A DNA stretch of 6,564 nucleotides. Origin: Bacteroidales bacterium. GTDB taxonomy: Bacteria > Bacteroidota > Bacteroidia > Bacteroidales > UBA932. The first letter of the stretch is position 1. Each line of letters starts with the position of its first letter. Position numbers and translations under genes: made by a program. The notes below the pieces were generated by a model, which was not told where the DNA came from, ran no database searches, and was given only the letters and a program-made list of their open reading frames with translations. Positions 1 through 5,179 of this stretch are shown in pieces. The stretch is from positions 1 through 6,564 of the forward strand of contig JALNXR010000119.1 in NCBI GenBank assembly GCA_023230265.1. The letters run 5' to 3'.

Positions 1-241
1 CGAAACCATTGAATTAGCTTATAAGAATTCATACAATTGTTTTGTCTCTCACCGCAGCGGCGAAACCATAGATAGTTTCATCTCAGACCTCACAGTTGCA
101 GTAAATGCAGGACATTTAAAAACAGGAAGTGGCTGTCGTGGTGAACGGGTGGAAAAATTCAATCAGTTGATGAGAATAGAACATGAACTAGGCAATGCGT
201 CTACCTTTATTGGGAAAAAGGCATTTAAAAATATTAAGTAA
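1..241 (+). CDS. eno: Enolase, C-terminal 79 residues (gene starts before the window)
   Basis: Enolase (phosphopyruvate hydratase) interconverts 2-phosphoglycerate and phosphoenolpyruvate in glycolysis and is cytosolic. Reading from base 2 to the TAA at 239-241 gives 79 codons with no start, so this is the tail of a gene entering from the left. The active-site loop SHRSGET lies near residues 16-22. It is followed by a DL-VAVNAG-LKTGS stretch whose Lys corresponds to the substrate-binding lysine of the family (Lys392 region in E. coli enolase). The terminal helix has the usual pattern [17 protein letters not shown]. The family identity is secure. The segment GSGCRGER is somewhat unlike the common GS--RSER form, so this may be a divergent or second enolase copy, but 79 residues cannot settle that. 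A strong terminator directly follows, so the gene ends its own transcript. Confidence 0.93.
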   Translation, partial: ETIELAYKNSYNCFVSHRSGETIDSFISDLTVAVNAGHLKTGSGCRGERVEKFNQLMRIEHELGNASTFIGKKAFKNIK

Positions 242-243
242 TG

Positions 244-274
244 TAAGGGGGGAACATTCCCCCTTATTTTTTTT
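244..274 (+). terminator. Rho-independent terminator after enolase
   Basis: Three bases after the enolase stop codon, the left arm TAAGGGGGGAA pairs with the right arm TTCCCCCTTA. One G is bulged and the loop is small. A run of eight T follows at 267-274. The G/C stem followed by a T tract is the classic intrinsic terminator form, and its position right behind the stop fits. Confidence 0.9.
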
Positions 275-288
275 CATCTAAATATTTT

Positions 289-492
289 ATGATGTTTTAA
301 AAAAAAACACCCTGGGCTTTTATTATTCTTATTGGCATTGTAAGCCTTTTTTCTGATATGATCCACGAAGGCGCAAGAGCCATTACAGGTCAGTTTTTGG
401 GTATGCTGGGGGCAAGCGCAACAGTGGTTGGTTTTGTTGCCGAGTTTGGTGAACTTATGGGTTATACAATTCGATTAGCCTCCGGTTTATAA
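289..492 (+). pseudogene. Remnant of a major facilitator superfamily transporter (N-terminal part only)
   Basis: The frame from about 301 to the TAA at 490-492 encodes roughly 63 residues. They read TPWAFIILIGIVSLFSDM, then IHEGARAITGQFLGMLGASA, then TVVGFVAEFGELMGYTIRLA and SGL. This matches the first two membrane segments of an MFS subfamily whose N-terminus typically has a D-x-x-x-EGAR motif and an LGAS-x-x-VGFVAG-GE stretch. Family members have about 400 residues and 12 helices. Here the match stops just after the RLASG that normally leads into the loop between helices 2 and 3, and nothing resembling the rest follows. Two ATG codons at 289 and 292 are in frame but are separated from the body by a TAA at 298-300, within a T4-A9 homopolymer run. 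The truncation and the blocked start point to a dead fragment left by a deletion. The subfamily assignment is from memory. Confidence 0.7.
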
Positions 493-733
493 ATGACAAC
501 AAATACAGACAGTTAGATAAAAAGAAGAGTGAACTTCACTTTCCGATACAAAATGGGAAAATTATTCTCCGTGGGTATTTTCATACGTGATAGAGCCTGA
601 TTCGGGAAACCTGATTTGTGAACTTGAGCATAGGATGACAAACAATCGGATTTTTGGTTGGGACAAGGATGGAAATGAGTTATCAAGCGATATTATTGAG
701 AAGCATTTTAAATCTCATTGGTCAGGTCTTTAG
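493..733 (+). pseudogene. Small unrecognised protein, reading frame broken twice
   Basis: Three consecutive frames appear to encode one protein of about 80 residues. An ATG at 493-495 directly follows the transporter remnant's stop, but its own frame ends after seven codons. The next frame gives NDNKYRQLDKKKSELHFP (about 495-542). A third frame, open from 533, gives DTKWENYSPWVFSYVIEPDS, then GNLICELEHRMTNNRIFGWD and KDGNELSSDIIEKHFKSHWS before a TAG at 731-733. Each switch would be repaired by adding one base, near 496 and near 543. The product is charged and soluble, with no signal peptide or membrane segment. The composition is protein-like (W, Y, P and G in plausible spacing), so I take it as a real but broken gene. 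I do not recognise the family. An untranslated stretch that is open by chance is less likely, given about 66 open codons with such composition. Confidence 0.5.
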
Positions 734-781
734 TAATTTTACCAATTGTATCGGGAAATAAATAATATTCAGAATTAATTA

Positions 782-1117
782 TCAAAACTTAGGTGTATAA
801 GGCTCAAGGAAAAGAGACAGATATCCGGAATATTGTACTAGTAACATATCAGCGTTGTAAAGAGCAGCACATTCCGCATTGACCATTATCGAGGGCAAAA
901 GTATCGAGTCTGCTCTCTTTGTATCTGAAACAAGCATTTCTATCCCTGCCTTGTATCTTTTTATGAAACTTGTGAGCATTTCAGCTCTTTTATTGCAGTA
1001 TGATGCCCGAACATCATACTGCTCTTTATGGATCGCATTTTCCTCTTTAACTGTGCTTTTTAATGTTTTTAAAGATTCATTGATAACAGCTCTGCGTTTT
1101 TCGGCGAGTTTCTCCAT
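782..1117 (-). CDS. C-terminal part of a frameshifted exported protein, function unknown
   Basis: This reads from the ATG at 1117 down to the stop at 782-784, giving 111 residues. The sequence is helix-rich, with many K/E/R in its first half (MEKLAEKRRAVINESLKTLK onward), then two cysteines and a more hydrophobic C-terminal part ending in PYTPKF. There is no signal peptide and no ribosome binding site in front of the ATG. The upstream frame-mate overlaps it by 49 bases and carries the signal peptide. Both have similar charge and helical character, so this is best read as the second half of one protein of about 217 residues. If it is instead a separate gene, the ATG at 1117 is the only sensible start. 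I cannot name the family. The window shows no terminator between its stop and the plus-strand debris ending at 733. Confidence 0.5.
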   Translation of the reverse strand: MEKLAEKRRAVINESLKTLKSTVKEENAIHKEQYDVRASYCNKRAEMLTSFIKRYKAGIEMLVSDTKRADSILLPSIMVNAECAALYNADMLLVQYSGYLSLFLEPYTPKF

Positions 1118-1437
1118 ATTGAAAGATTTGCCATCTCATCGTGGAATCTGTTCAATTTAAGCCATATCTGTTCGTGTTCGAACATCTCGCTCTGTTTTGA
1201 CTTCTCCAGTGGACACATCGGATGTTTATAAGCCACAGCAACTGAGTCAAAAAACCGTTTAACAGATTCTAATTGTTTATTGAATGCCTCCTTTTCCTCC
1301 TCTGTAACACCCACTATCTTTTCCGGAATTTTGGGAAGTTTGTTTAAAAAGTACGATTGGTCATAAACCTGGGAAAAAATGACAGATGGAAACATTATCA
1401 GAGTTATCAGAAAAAAGACAAATATTGATTTTTTCAT
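1069..1437 (-). CDS. N-terminal part of a frameshifted exported protein, function unknown
   Basis: This reads from the ATG at 1437 to the stop at 1069-1071, giving 122 residues. Residues 1-22 form a clear Sec signal peptide: MKK, then a hydrophobic run through about residue 20, and a probable signal peptidase I site after FS, leaving Gln23 as the new N-terminus. This arrangement is common in Bacteroidetes. There is no lipobox cysteine, so a periplasmic or secreted protein is expected rather than a lipoprotein. The mature part is charged and helical. After about residue 106 (DEMANL) the sequence changes character and soon ends, while the overlapping frame continues plausibly from MEKLAEKRR. 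Adding one base in the T run corresponding to plus-strand 1122-1124 would join them as MANLFNMEKLAEKRR. The gene is transcribed divergently from the dehydrogenase operon. The function is unknown. Confidence 0.6.
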   Translation of the reverse strand: MKKSIFVFFLITLIMFPSVIFSQVYDQSYFLNKLPKIPEKIVGVTEEEKEAFNKQLESVKRFFDSVAVAYKHPMCPLEKSKQSEMFEHEQIWLKLNRFHDEMANLSIWRNSPKNAELLSMNL

Positions 1438-1570
1438 AATTGTTATGTTTTATTTTACTTATAAACAGATCTTTAAAAACTATACTGTACACCTATCACA
1501 ATAGAACAAATATAGTGAGAAGAATGAAATTTTTATCGGAAAAAAACGACAAATTTCTCTAACTTTTTCA

Positions 1571-1615
1571 CGATAAAACGATTATGTTAATTTATCAAAC
1601 ATTATCGTTGTATCG
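1571..1615. repeat. Imperfect inverted repeat, 18-base arms, 9-base loop
   Basis: The left arm at 1571-1588 (CGATAAAACGATTATGTT) and the right arm at 1598-1615 (AACATTATCGTTGTATCG) are complementary at 16 of 18 positions, around the loop at 1589-1597. The DNA is too AT-rich, and lacks the T tract, for a normal terminator. Its position in the middle of a divergent promoter region suits an operator for a dimeric regulator, or a hairpin in a leader RNA. The role is inferred; only the symmetry is seen. Confidence 0.6.
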
Positions 1616-1749
1616 CTTTATATACAACAATATATACCTGTCTCTTAAGTCGTTTTTGCCGAATTCAGTTTATCAGAAGATCTATTTTATGTCACTTCGA
1701 TATTCTTTGTGAACAATTATTTCAAACATTAATGGACTTTATTTGTTAG

Positions 1750-1764
1750 TTATTTGACAAATAA
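1750..1764. promoter_or_regulatory. Perfect 7-1-7 palindrome upstream of the dehydrogenase operon, possible operator
   Basis: TTATTTG-A-CAAATAA is a perfect palindrome ending 12 bases before the E1 alpha ATG. A further copy of the half-site TTATTTG lies at 1739-1745, exactly 11 bases (about one helical turn) upstream of the first arm. The stretch TTTATTTG at 1738-1745 also matches the Bacteroidetes -7 element TAnnTTTG at all but one specified base. If that element is used, transcription would begin close to or within the palindrome, which would suit repression. No TTTG sits at the usual -33 spacing, so the promoter part is weak. Confidence 0.35.
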
Positions 1765-1776
1765 AAAATCGAGATA

Positions 1777-2871
1777 ATGATGTTTGATGAATATAATCCG
1801 TTAAATAAAGCGATGTTCCGGGTAATTGACAACGACGGAAAGGTTGTCAACAAAAAGTGGATGCCTCAGATTGACGATGATAAACTGCTTAAAATTTATA
1901 AGGATATTCTGTTTGCAAGAACAGCAGATCTTCAGATAGTATCCTACCAGAGACAGGGAAGAATTTTTACCTATCCGCCAAACTATGGGCAAGAGGCAAT
2001 TGCAGCGGCAGCAGGTGTACTGATCAGGGAAAACGACTGGCTTGTGCCGGCCTTCAGAGAGATGGGCGCAATGCTGGCCAAAGGGGTCACTCTAAAGGAG
2101 ATTTTTCTCTACTTCATGGGGTATGAAGATGGTTCTGCGTTCAAGAATGCAAAATACACTCTTCCGATGAGTGTTCCTATATCCTCACAGCTTCCGCATG
2201 CTGCAGGCATTGGATATGCTGTGAAATACAAGAAAGAGGACAAGGTAGTAATCGGCTTTGCCGGAGATGCCGGGACTTCTGAAGGAGATTTCCATGAAGC
2301 GTTAAATTTTGCAGGAGTCTGGAAGGTTCCTGTAATATTTATAATTCAGAATAATCAGTACGGTATCTCCACTCCGGTCAGAATGCAGACAGCATCAGAT
2401 TCACTTGCAATTAAATCAATCGCATACGGTGTTAAAGGAATCCAGGTGGATGGAAATGACTTTTTTGCAATGTACAAGACGATTGAAGAGTCGGTTAGAA
2501 TATGTCGCAATGGTGAGGGACCGGTATTAATTGAAGCGGTGACATACAGAAAAGGGGCCCATACAACTTCTGATGATCCAACAAAGTACAGAAGTAAAGT
2601 TGAGGAAGAAGAGTGGGATGCAAAGGATCCTGTAAAACGTCTGAGAGCATATCTTATTGATAAAAATTTATGGACACTGGAGCAGGAGGAGAAGATTATC
2701 CCGCAATATAAAGAGGAGATTGACAGGCAGTTTACAGAAGCTGAGAAATATGGCCCCTACCCTGCCGGAGATATTTTCAGATTCCTTTATGCAGAGATGC
2801 CTGATGATCTAAGGGAGCAGCAGGCACAATATGAGAGATTCCTCGCATGGAAGAGTACAAAGGTTAAATAA
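1777..2871 (+). CDS. pdhA: 2-oxo-acid (probably pyruvate) dehydrogenase E1 component, alpha subunit
   Basis: This is the thiamine-diphosphate E1 alpha subunit (364 residues). With E1 beta it decarboxylates the 2-oxo acid and reductively acylates the E2 lipoyl group. The architecture follows the Gram-positive PdhA type: an N-terminal GKVVNKKWMP segment (21-30), the SYQRQGR-x-x-x-YPP-x-x-GQEA region (56-74), and the ThDP/Mg site beginning GDAGTSEGDFHEA (163-175) and closing with NN at 192-193. The mobile loop is YRKGAHTTSDDPTKYRS (257-273), containing His262. The length is normal. The third residue of the usual GDG is Ala165. The start is the first of two adjacent ATGs. The Shine-Dalgarno signal is poor, as is usual in this phylum. 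It heads the four-gene operon, and the E1 beta start follows after 22 bases. Pyruvate is favoured because of the PdhA-like N-terminus; branched-chain 2-oxo acids are the alternative. Confidence 0.92.
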   Translation: MMFDEYNPLNKAMFRVIDNDGKVVNKKWMPQIDDDKLLKIYKDILFARTADLQIVSYQRQGRIFTYPPNYGQEAIAAAAGVLIRENDWLVPAFREMGAMLAKGVTLKEIFLYFMGYEDGSAFKNAKYTLPMSVPISSQLPHAAGIGYAVKYKKEDKVVIGFAGDAGTSEGDFHEALNFAGVWKVPVIFIIQNNQYGISTPVRMQTASDSLAIKSIAYGVKGIQVDGNDFFAMYKTIEESVRICRNGEGPVLIEAVTYRKGAHTTSDDPTKYRSKVEEEEWDAKDPVKRLRAYLIDKNLWTLEQEEKIIPQYKEEIDRQFTEAEKYGPYPAGDIFRFLYAEMPDDLREQQAQYERFLAWKSTKVK

Positions 2872-2893
2872 TCAATTTTAACGGACACAGAGT

Positions 2894-3871
2894 ATGAAAA
2901 TAATGAATATGGTCAATGCAATTAACGATGCATTGGATATAAAACTGGGAGAAGATAAAAGCGTTATAGTTTATGGAGAGGATGTGGGTGTTGAGGGTGG
3001 AGTCTTTAGGGTAACTGAAGGGCTGCAGAAGAAATATGGAGCAGAGAGAGTCTTTGACACTCCTCTTGCAGAGTCAGGTATTGTGGGGACTGCTGTGGGA
3101 ATGGCTGTGGCAGGTCTAAGACCTGTAGTGGAGATGCAGTTCTGTGGCTTTATCTATCCTGCTTTCAATCAGATAATAAGTCACGCAAGCAGGATGAGAA
3201 ACCGCTCGAGAGGTCAGCTTGAGACACCGATGGTTATCAGAATGCCCTATGGAGGGGGTATAAATGCACTTGAACATCACAGTGAAAGTATGGAGGCTAT
3301 TTTCGGCCACATACCCGGATTAAAGGTGGTCGTGCCATCTACACCTCACGATGCAAAAGGGATGCTTATTGCAGCCATTGAGAGTAATGATACAATCCTT
3401 TTCATGGAACCTAAAAGAATATACAGAGCAATTAAACAAGAGGTTGAAGAGGGAAAGTTCTCCATTCCGCTAGGTAAAGCCAGTGTTCTTGCACAGGGAA
3501 ATGATGTAACAGTTGTAGCTTACGGAGCAATGGTAAGGGAGGTACAAAAGGCAATGCTTATGGCAAAAGAGGCTGGTATAAGTGTAGAACTGATCGATCT
3601 GAGATCAATTTACCCGGTTGACAGAGAGACTATTGCAAAGTCTGTAAAGAAGACCGGCAGGATTATAACAGTAACAGAGGGACCGAGAACTTACGGAGTC
3701 GGATCAGAAATTTCCCAGATTGCAATTGAGGAGGCATTTCTGCACCTGGAAGCACCACCCTCAAGGGTTTCAGGATATGATGTGATTGTGCCATTGCCTA
3801 AGGGAGAGCATCACTACATGCAGGATCCATATAAGATTTTTTATGAGATAGAAAGGATAGTAAAATACTGA
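2894..3871 (+). CDS. pdhB: 2-oxo-acid (probably pyruvate) dehydrogenase E1 component, beta subunit
   Basis: E1 beta (325 residues) completes the alpha2-beta2 E1 and binds the aminopyrimidine end of thiamine diphosphate. The N-terminal pyrimidine-binding domain spans about residues 4-175. It contains VIVYGEDVG (24-32) and DTPLAESGIVGTAVGMA (55-71), in which Glu60 is the conserved glutamate that activates the cofactor. GGGINALEHHSES (120-132) holds His129, matching the active-site His of the Bacillus beta subunit. The transketolase C-terminal domain (about 195-315) has VTVVAYGAMV and the DLRSIYPVD segment. The length is typical and no key residue is missing. The ATG at 2894 gives the usual short lead MKIMNMVNAINDAL; an in-frame ATG nine bases later cannot be excluded. 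The gene ends four bases before the E2 start, implying translational coupling. Confidence 0.93.
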   Translation: MKIMNMVNAINDALDIKLGEDKSVIVYGEDVGVEGGVFRVTEGLQKKYGAERVFDTPLAESGIVGTAVGMAVAGLRPVVEMQFCGFIYPAFNQIISHASRMRNRSRGQLETPMVIRMPYGGGINALEHHSESMEAIFGHIPGLKVVVPSTPHDAKGMLIAAIESNDTILFMEPKRIYRAIKQEVEEGKFSIPLGKASVLAQGNDVTVVAYGAMVREVQKAMLMAKEAGISVELIDLRSIYPVDRETIAKSVKKTGRIITVTEGPRTYGVGSEISQIAIEEAFLHLEAPPSRVSGYDVIVPLPKGEHHYMQDPYKIFYEIERIVKY

Positions 3872-3875
3872 TATT

Positions 3876-4301
3876 ATGAGATATATATTTAAATTTCCGG
3901 ATATAGGTGAGGGTCTTGACGAGGGCAGAATAATAGAGTGGCATGTGGAAAAAGGAGGAAGAGTAAAGATGGGAGATCCGCTTTGCACAATGGAAACCGA
4001 CAAGGTTGTCACAGCTATCCCCTCCCCTAAGGATGGTATTATAGTTGCAAAGTTTGGCAAGCCTGGTGAGACTATTCATGTGGGCAGTGCTCTTGTTGAG
4101 ATAGAGATAGAAGCTGATTCTTCAGAAAAAGGAGCAGCAGATTCAGTAAAAACAGAGGCAGTGGAGGAAGAGGGAGCAGGAGTAGTTGGCACTCTTGAGG
4201 TAGCAGGGAACAACATCGTTCTCTCTGCAAGCAAAGAGGGAGTTTCAGCGACAGAAACCGGAGTTTCCAAAAAGCAGGCAAAAGTTCTTCCACTCCTGTA
4301 G
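3876..4301 (+). CDS. pdhC: Dihydrolipoyl acyltransferase (E2), N-terminal fragment: lipoyl domain and linker, frameshifted
   Basis: E2 is the core of the complex; its lipoyl arm carries acyl groups from E1 to CoA. Residues 1-79 form one biotinyl-lipoyl domain: FPDIGEGLDEG at the start, the lipoyl-lysine hairpin METDKV with Lys43, then SPKDGIIV. A flexible Ala/Glu/Ser-rich linker follows (about 80-135) and includes EEEGAGVVGTLEVAG, a segment I associate with Bacteroidetes and archaeal E2 proteins. Residues 136-138 (KVL) begin the expected KVL-x-TPVAR entry into the E1/E3-binding domain. The frame then derails to PLL and stops at TAG 4299-4301. The continuing sequence lies in the -1 frame. Alone, this 141-residue product would be a lipoyl carrier with no catalytic core. 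The start ATG follows the E1 beta stop by four bases and has no visible Shine-Dalgarno. Confidence 0.85.
   Translation: MRYIFKFPDIGEGLDEGRIIEWHVEKGGRVKMGDPLCTMETDKVVTAIPSPKDGIIVAKFGKPGETIHVGSALVEIEIEADSSEKGAADSVKTEAVEEEGAGVVGTLEVAGNNIVLSASKEGVSATETGVSKKQAKVLPLL
4268..4301 (+). other. Frame-change interval within the E2 gene
   Basis: The frame must move by -1 somewhere between the upstream -1-frame stop TGA (4196-4198) and the zero-frame stop TAG (4299-4301). Keeping KVL in one frame and TPVARAMAKEYG in the other places the change at about 4289-4290, where adding one base to CTT-CC-ACT restores KVL-x-TPVAR. One slippery-type heptamer, C AAA AAG (4268-4274), is also present in the correct phase. 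A slip there would read KK then AGKSSSTPVAR, losing KVL. Only a 4-bp GCCA/TGGC hairpin (4301-4314) lies downstream. With the frame repaired, E2 would be 427 residues, a normal length for this family. Confidence 0.75.
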
Positions 4302-4309
4302 CCAGAGCA

Positions 4310-5158
4310 ATGGCCAAAGAGTACGGCTTGGAAATCAATAATTTAAAAGGAAGCGGACCCGGAGGCAGGATAACCAAAGAGGATATCATTAAATATACCC
4401 GAGAGAGCTCCCGCCCGGCTGAAGAAAAGGAGACCAGGGTTTCTGTAATTTCTGATTCGCTTGAACCGGTTGAGATTGAGCCTCTGTCACAGACCAGAAA
4501 GAGCATAGCCAGGCATATGATTGAGAGTAAGCGGAATGCTGCTCACATGACACTTTTTGAAGAGGTTGAAATTTCTGAACTGGAAAGGATACGCCTTAAA
4601 TATAAGGAAGAGTTGCTTTCAGGAGGAGTAAAACTGACATATCTACCGTTTGTAGTTAAGGCAGTAGCTGCATCGTTGGCTAAATTCCGCTCCCTCAATG
4701 CCGAGATGGATATGGAGGGAGAAAGAATGATATATAAAAGATACTATAACATCGGTATCGCTACAGATACAGAGAGAGGGCTTGTCGTACCCGTAATAAG
4801 ACATGCAGATAAACTCACTGTAACAGAAATAGCTGCAGAGATCGGAGCATCAGCCGAAAAGGCACGCCAGGGAAAACTTACTTTTGATGATCTGAAAGGC
4901 GGAACCTTTTCAATTACCAGTTACGGTAACATTGGAGGTTTATTTGCCGTTCCGGTAATAAACTACCCGCAGGCAGCCATACTGGGTGTTGGCAGAGTGT
5001 CAAAGAAACCGGTTGTAAAAGATGATCAGATAGTACCAGGAATTGTAATGCCCCTCTCCCTGAGTGTGGACCACAGGATTGCCGACGGTGGAGAGACAGC
5101 AAGGTTTATGAACTCCGTTATAAGCTACCTTTCTGATCCGGTAAAACTGCTTTTTTAA
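4310..5158 (+). CDS. pdhC: Dihydrolipoyl acyltransferase (E2), C-terminal fragment: subunit-binding and catalytic domains
   Basis: This holds the part of E2 that docks E1/E3 and transfers the acyl group to CoA. The peripheral subunit-binding domain really begins before the listed ATG, with TPVARA at 4292-4309. It continues as MAKEYGLEINNLKGSGPGGR and ITKEDI (residues 1-26 here). After a linker (about 30-55), the chloramphenicol-acetyltransferase-like core runs from PLSQTRKSIARHM (58-70) to the end. The catalytic motif DHRIADGG (254-261) holds His255 and Asp259. ITSYGNIGG (202-210) and the NYPQAAILGVG segment (219-228) are also typical. The core is intact. The ATG at 4310 has no ribosome binding site and cuts into the binding domain, so it is a nominal start only. 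Reinitiation nine bases past the TAG is possible but would give a damaged docking domain. Confidence 0.85.
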   Translation: MAKEYGLEINNLKGSGPGGRITKEDIIKYTRESSRPAEEKETRVSVISDSLEPVEIEPLSQTRKSIARHMIESKRNAAHMTLFEEVEISELERIRLKYKEELLSGGVKLTYLPFVVKAVAASLAKFRSLNAEMDMEGERMIYKRYYNIGIATDTERGLVVPVIRHADKLTVTEIAAEIGASAEKARQGKLTFDDLKGGTFSITSYGNIGGLFAVPVINYPQAAILGVGRVSKKPVVKDDQIVPGIVMPLSLSVDHRIADGGETARFMNSVISYLSDPVKLLF

Positions 5159-5179
5159 ACTAATTGATAAGAGATAATT

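Larger units (their letters stand above)
1438..1776. other. Divergent AT-rich intergenic region (339 bp)
   Basis: This stretch separates the minus-strand exported protein gene from the E1 alpha gene and must hold both promoters. No reading frame of interest is present on either strand. It contains a long imperfect inverted repeat (1571-1615), a perfect palindrome (1750-1764), a looser pair of 7-base arms GAAATTT/AAATTTC (1526-1532 and 1551-1557), and a direct repeat TATATAC (1619-1625 and 1631-1637). The motif TTATCG/CGATAA recurs at about 1532-1537, 1571-1576 and 1602-1607. I did not find a convincing full Bacteroidetes promoter (TTTG, about 19 bases, then TAnnTTTG) on either strand. Confidence 0.75.

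Noticed and set aside
736..781. Bidirectional terminator between the convergent broken genes
   Set aside because: The only symmetry is a loose A/T-only pairing without a G/C stem, so there is no support.
879..1160. Plus-strand open frame of 93 codons
   Set aside because: It lies opposite the minus-strand exported protein, has a hydrophobic low-quality composition, and lacks a ribosome binding site. The minus-strand reading has a signal peptide and a more protein-like sequence.
1526..1557. Inverted repeat GAAATTT/AAATTTC as a terminator or operator
   Set aside because: There are only seven paired bases of A/T-rich sequence with a long interior and no T tract. This is easily expected by chance in such DNA.
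1651..1745. Bacteroidetes-type promoter using TTTG at 1655-1658 or 1706-1709 as the -33 element
   Set aside because: Neither has a TAnnTTTG at the usual 19-21 base spacing. The nearest candidates are 24-28 bases away or mismatch the core.
3770..4079. Two overlapping minus-strand frames of 93-96 codons
   Set aside because: Both are antisense to the end of E1 beta and the conserved E2 lipoyl domain, with no signals of their own.
4268..4314. Programmed -1 ribosomal frameshifting as the main explanation for the split E2
   Set aside because: The heptamer C AAA AAG is in phase, but only a 4-bp hairpin follows and the SD-like GAGGGAG (4236-4242) is too far upstream. Slippage there would also delete the conserved KVL. 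It is kept only as an alternative.
4072..4506. Minus-strand open frame of 144 codons, very rich in Leu and Ser
   Set aside because: It is antisense to the E2 linker and start of the core. Its Leu runs are the reverse reading of Glu/Lys-rich codons, not a membrane protein.
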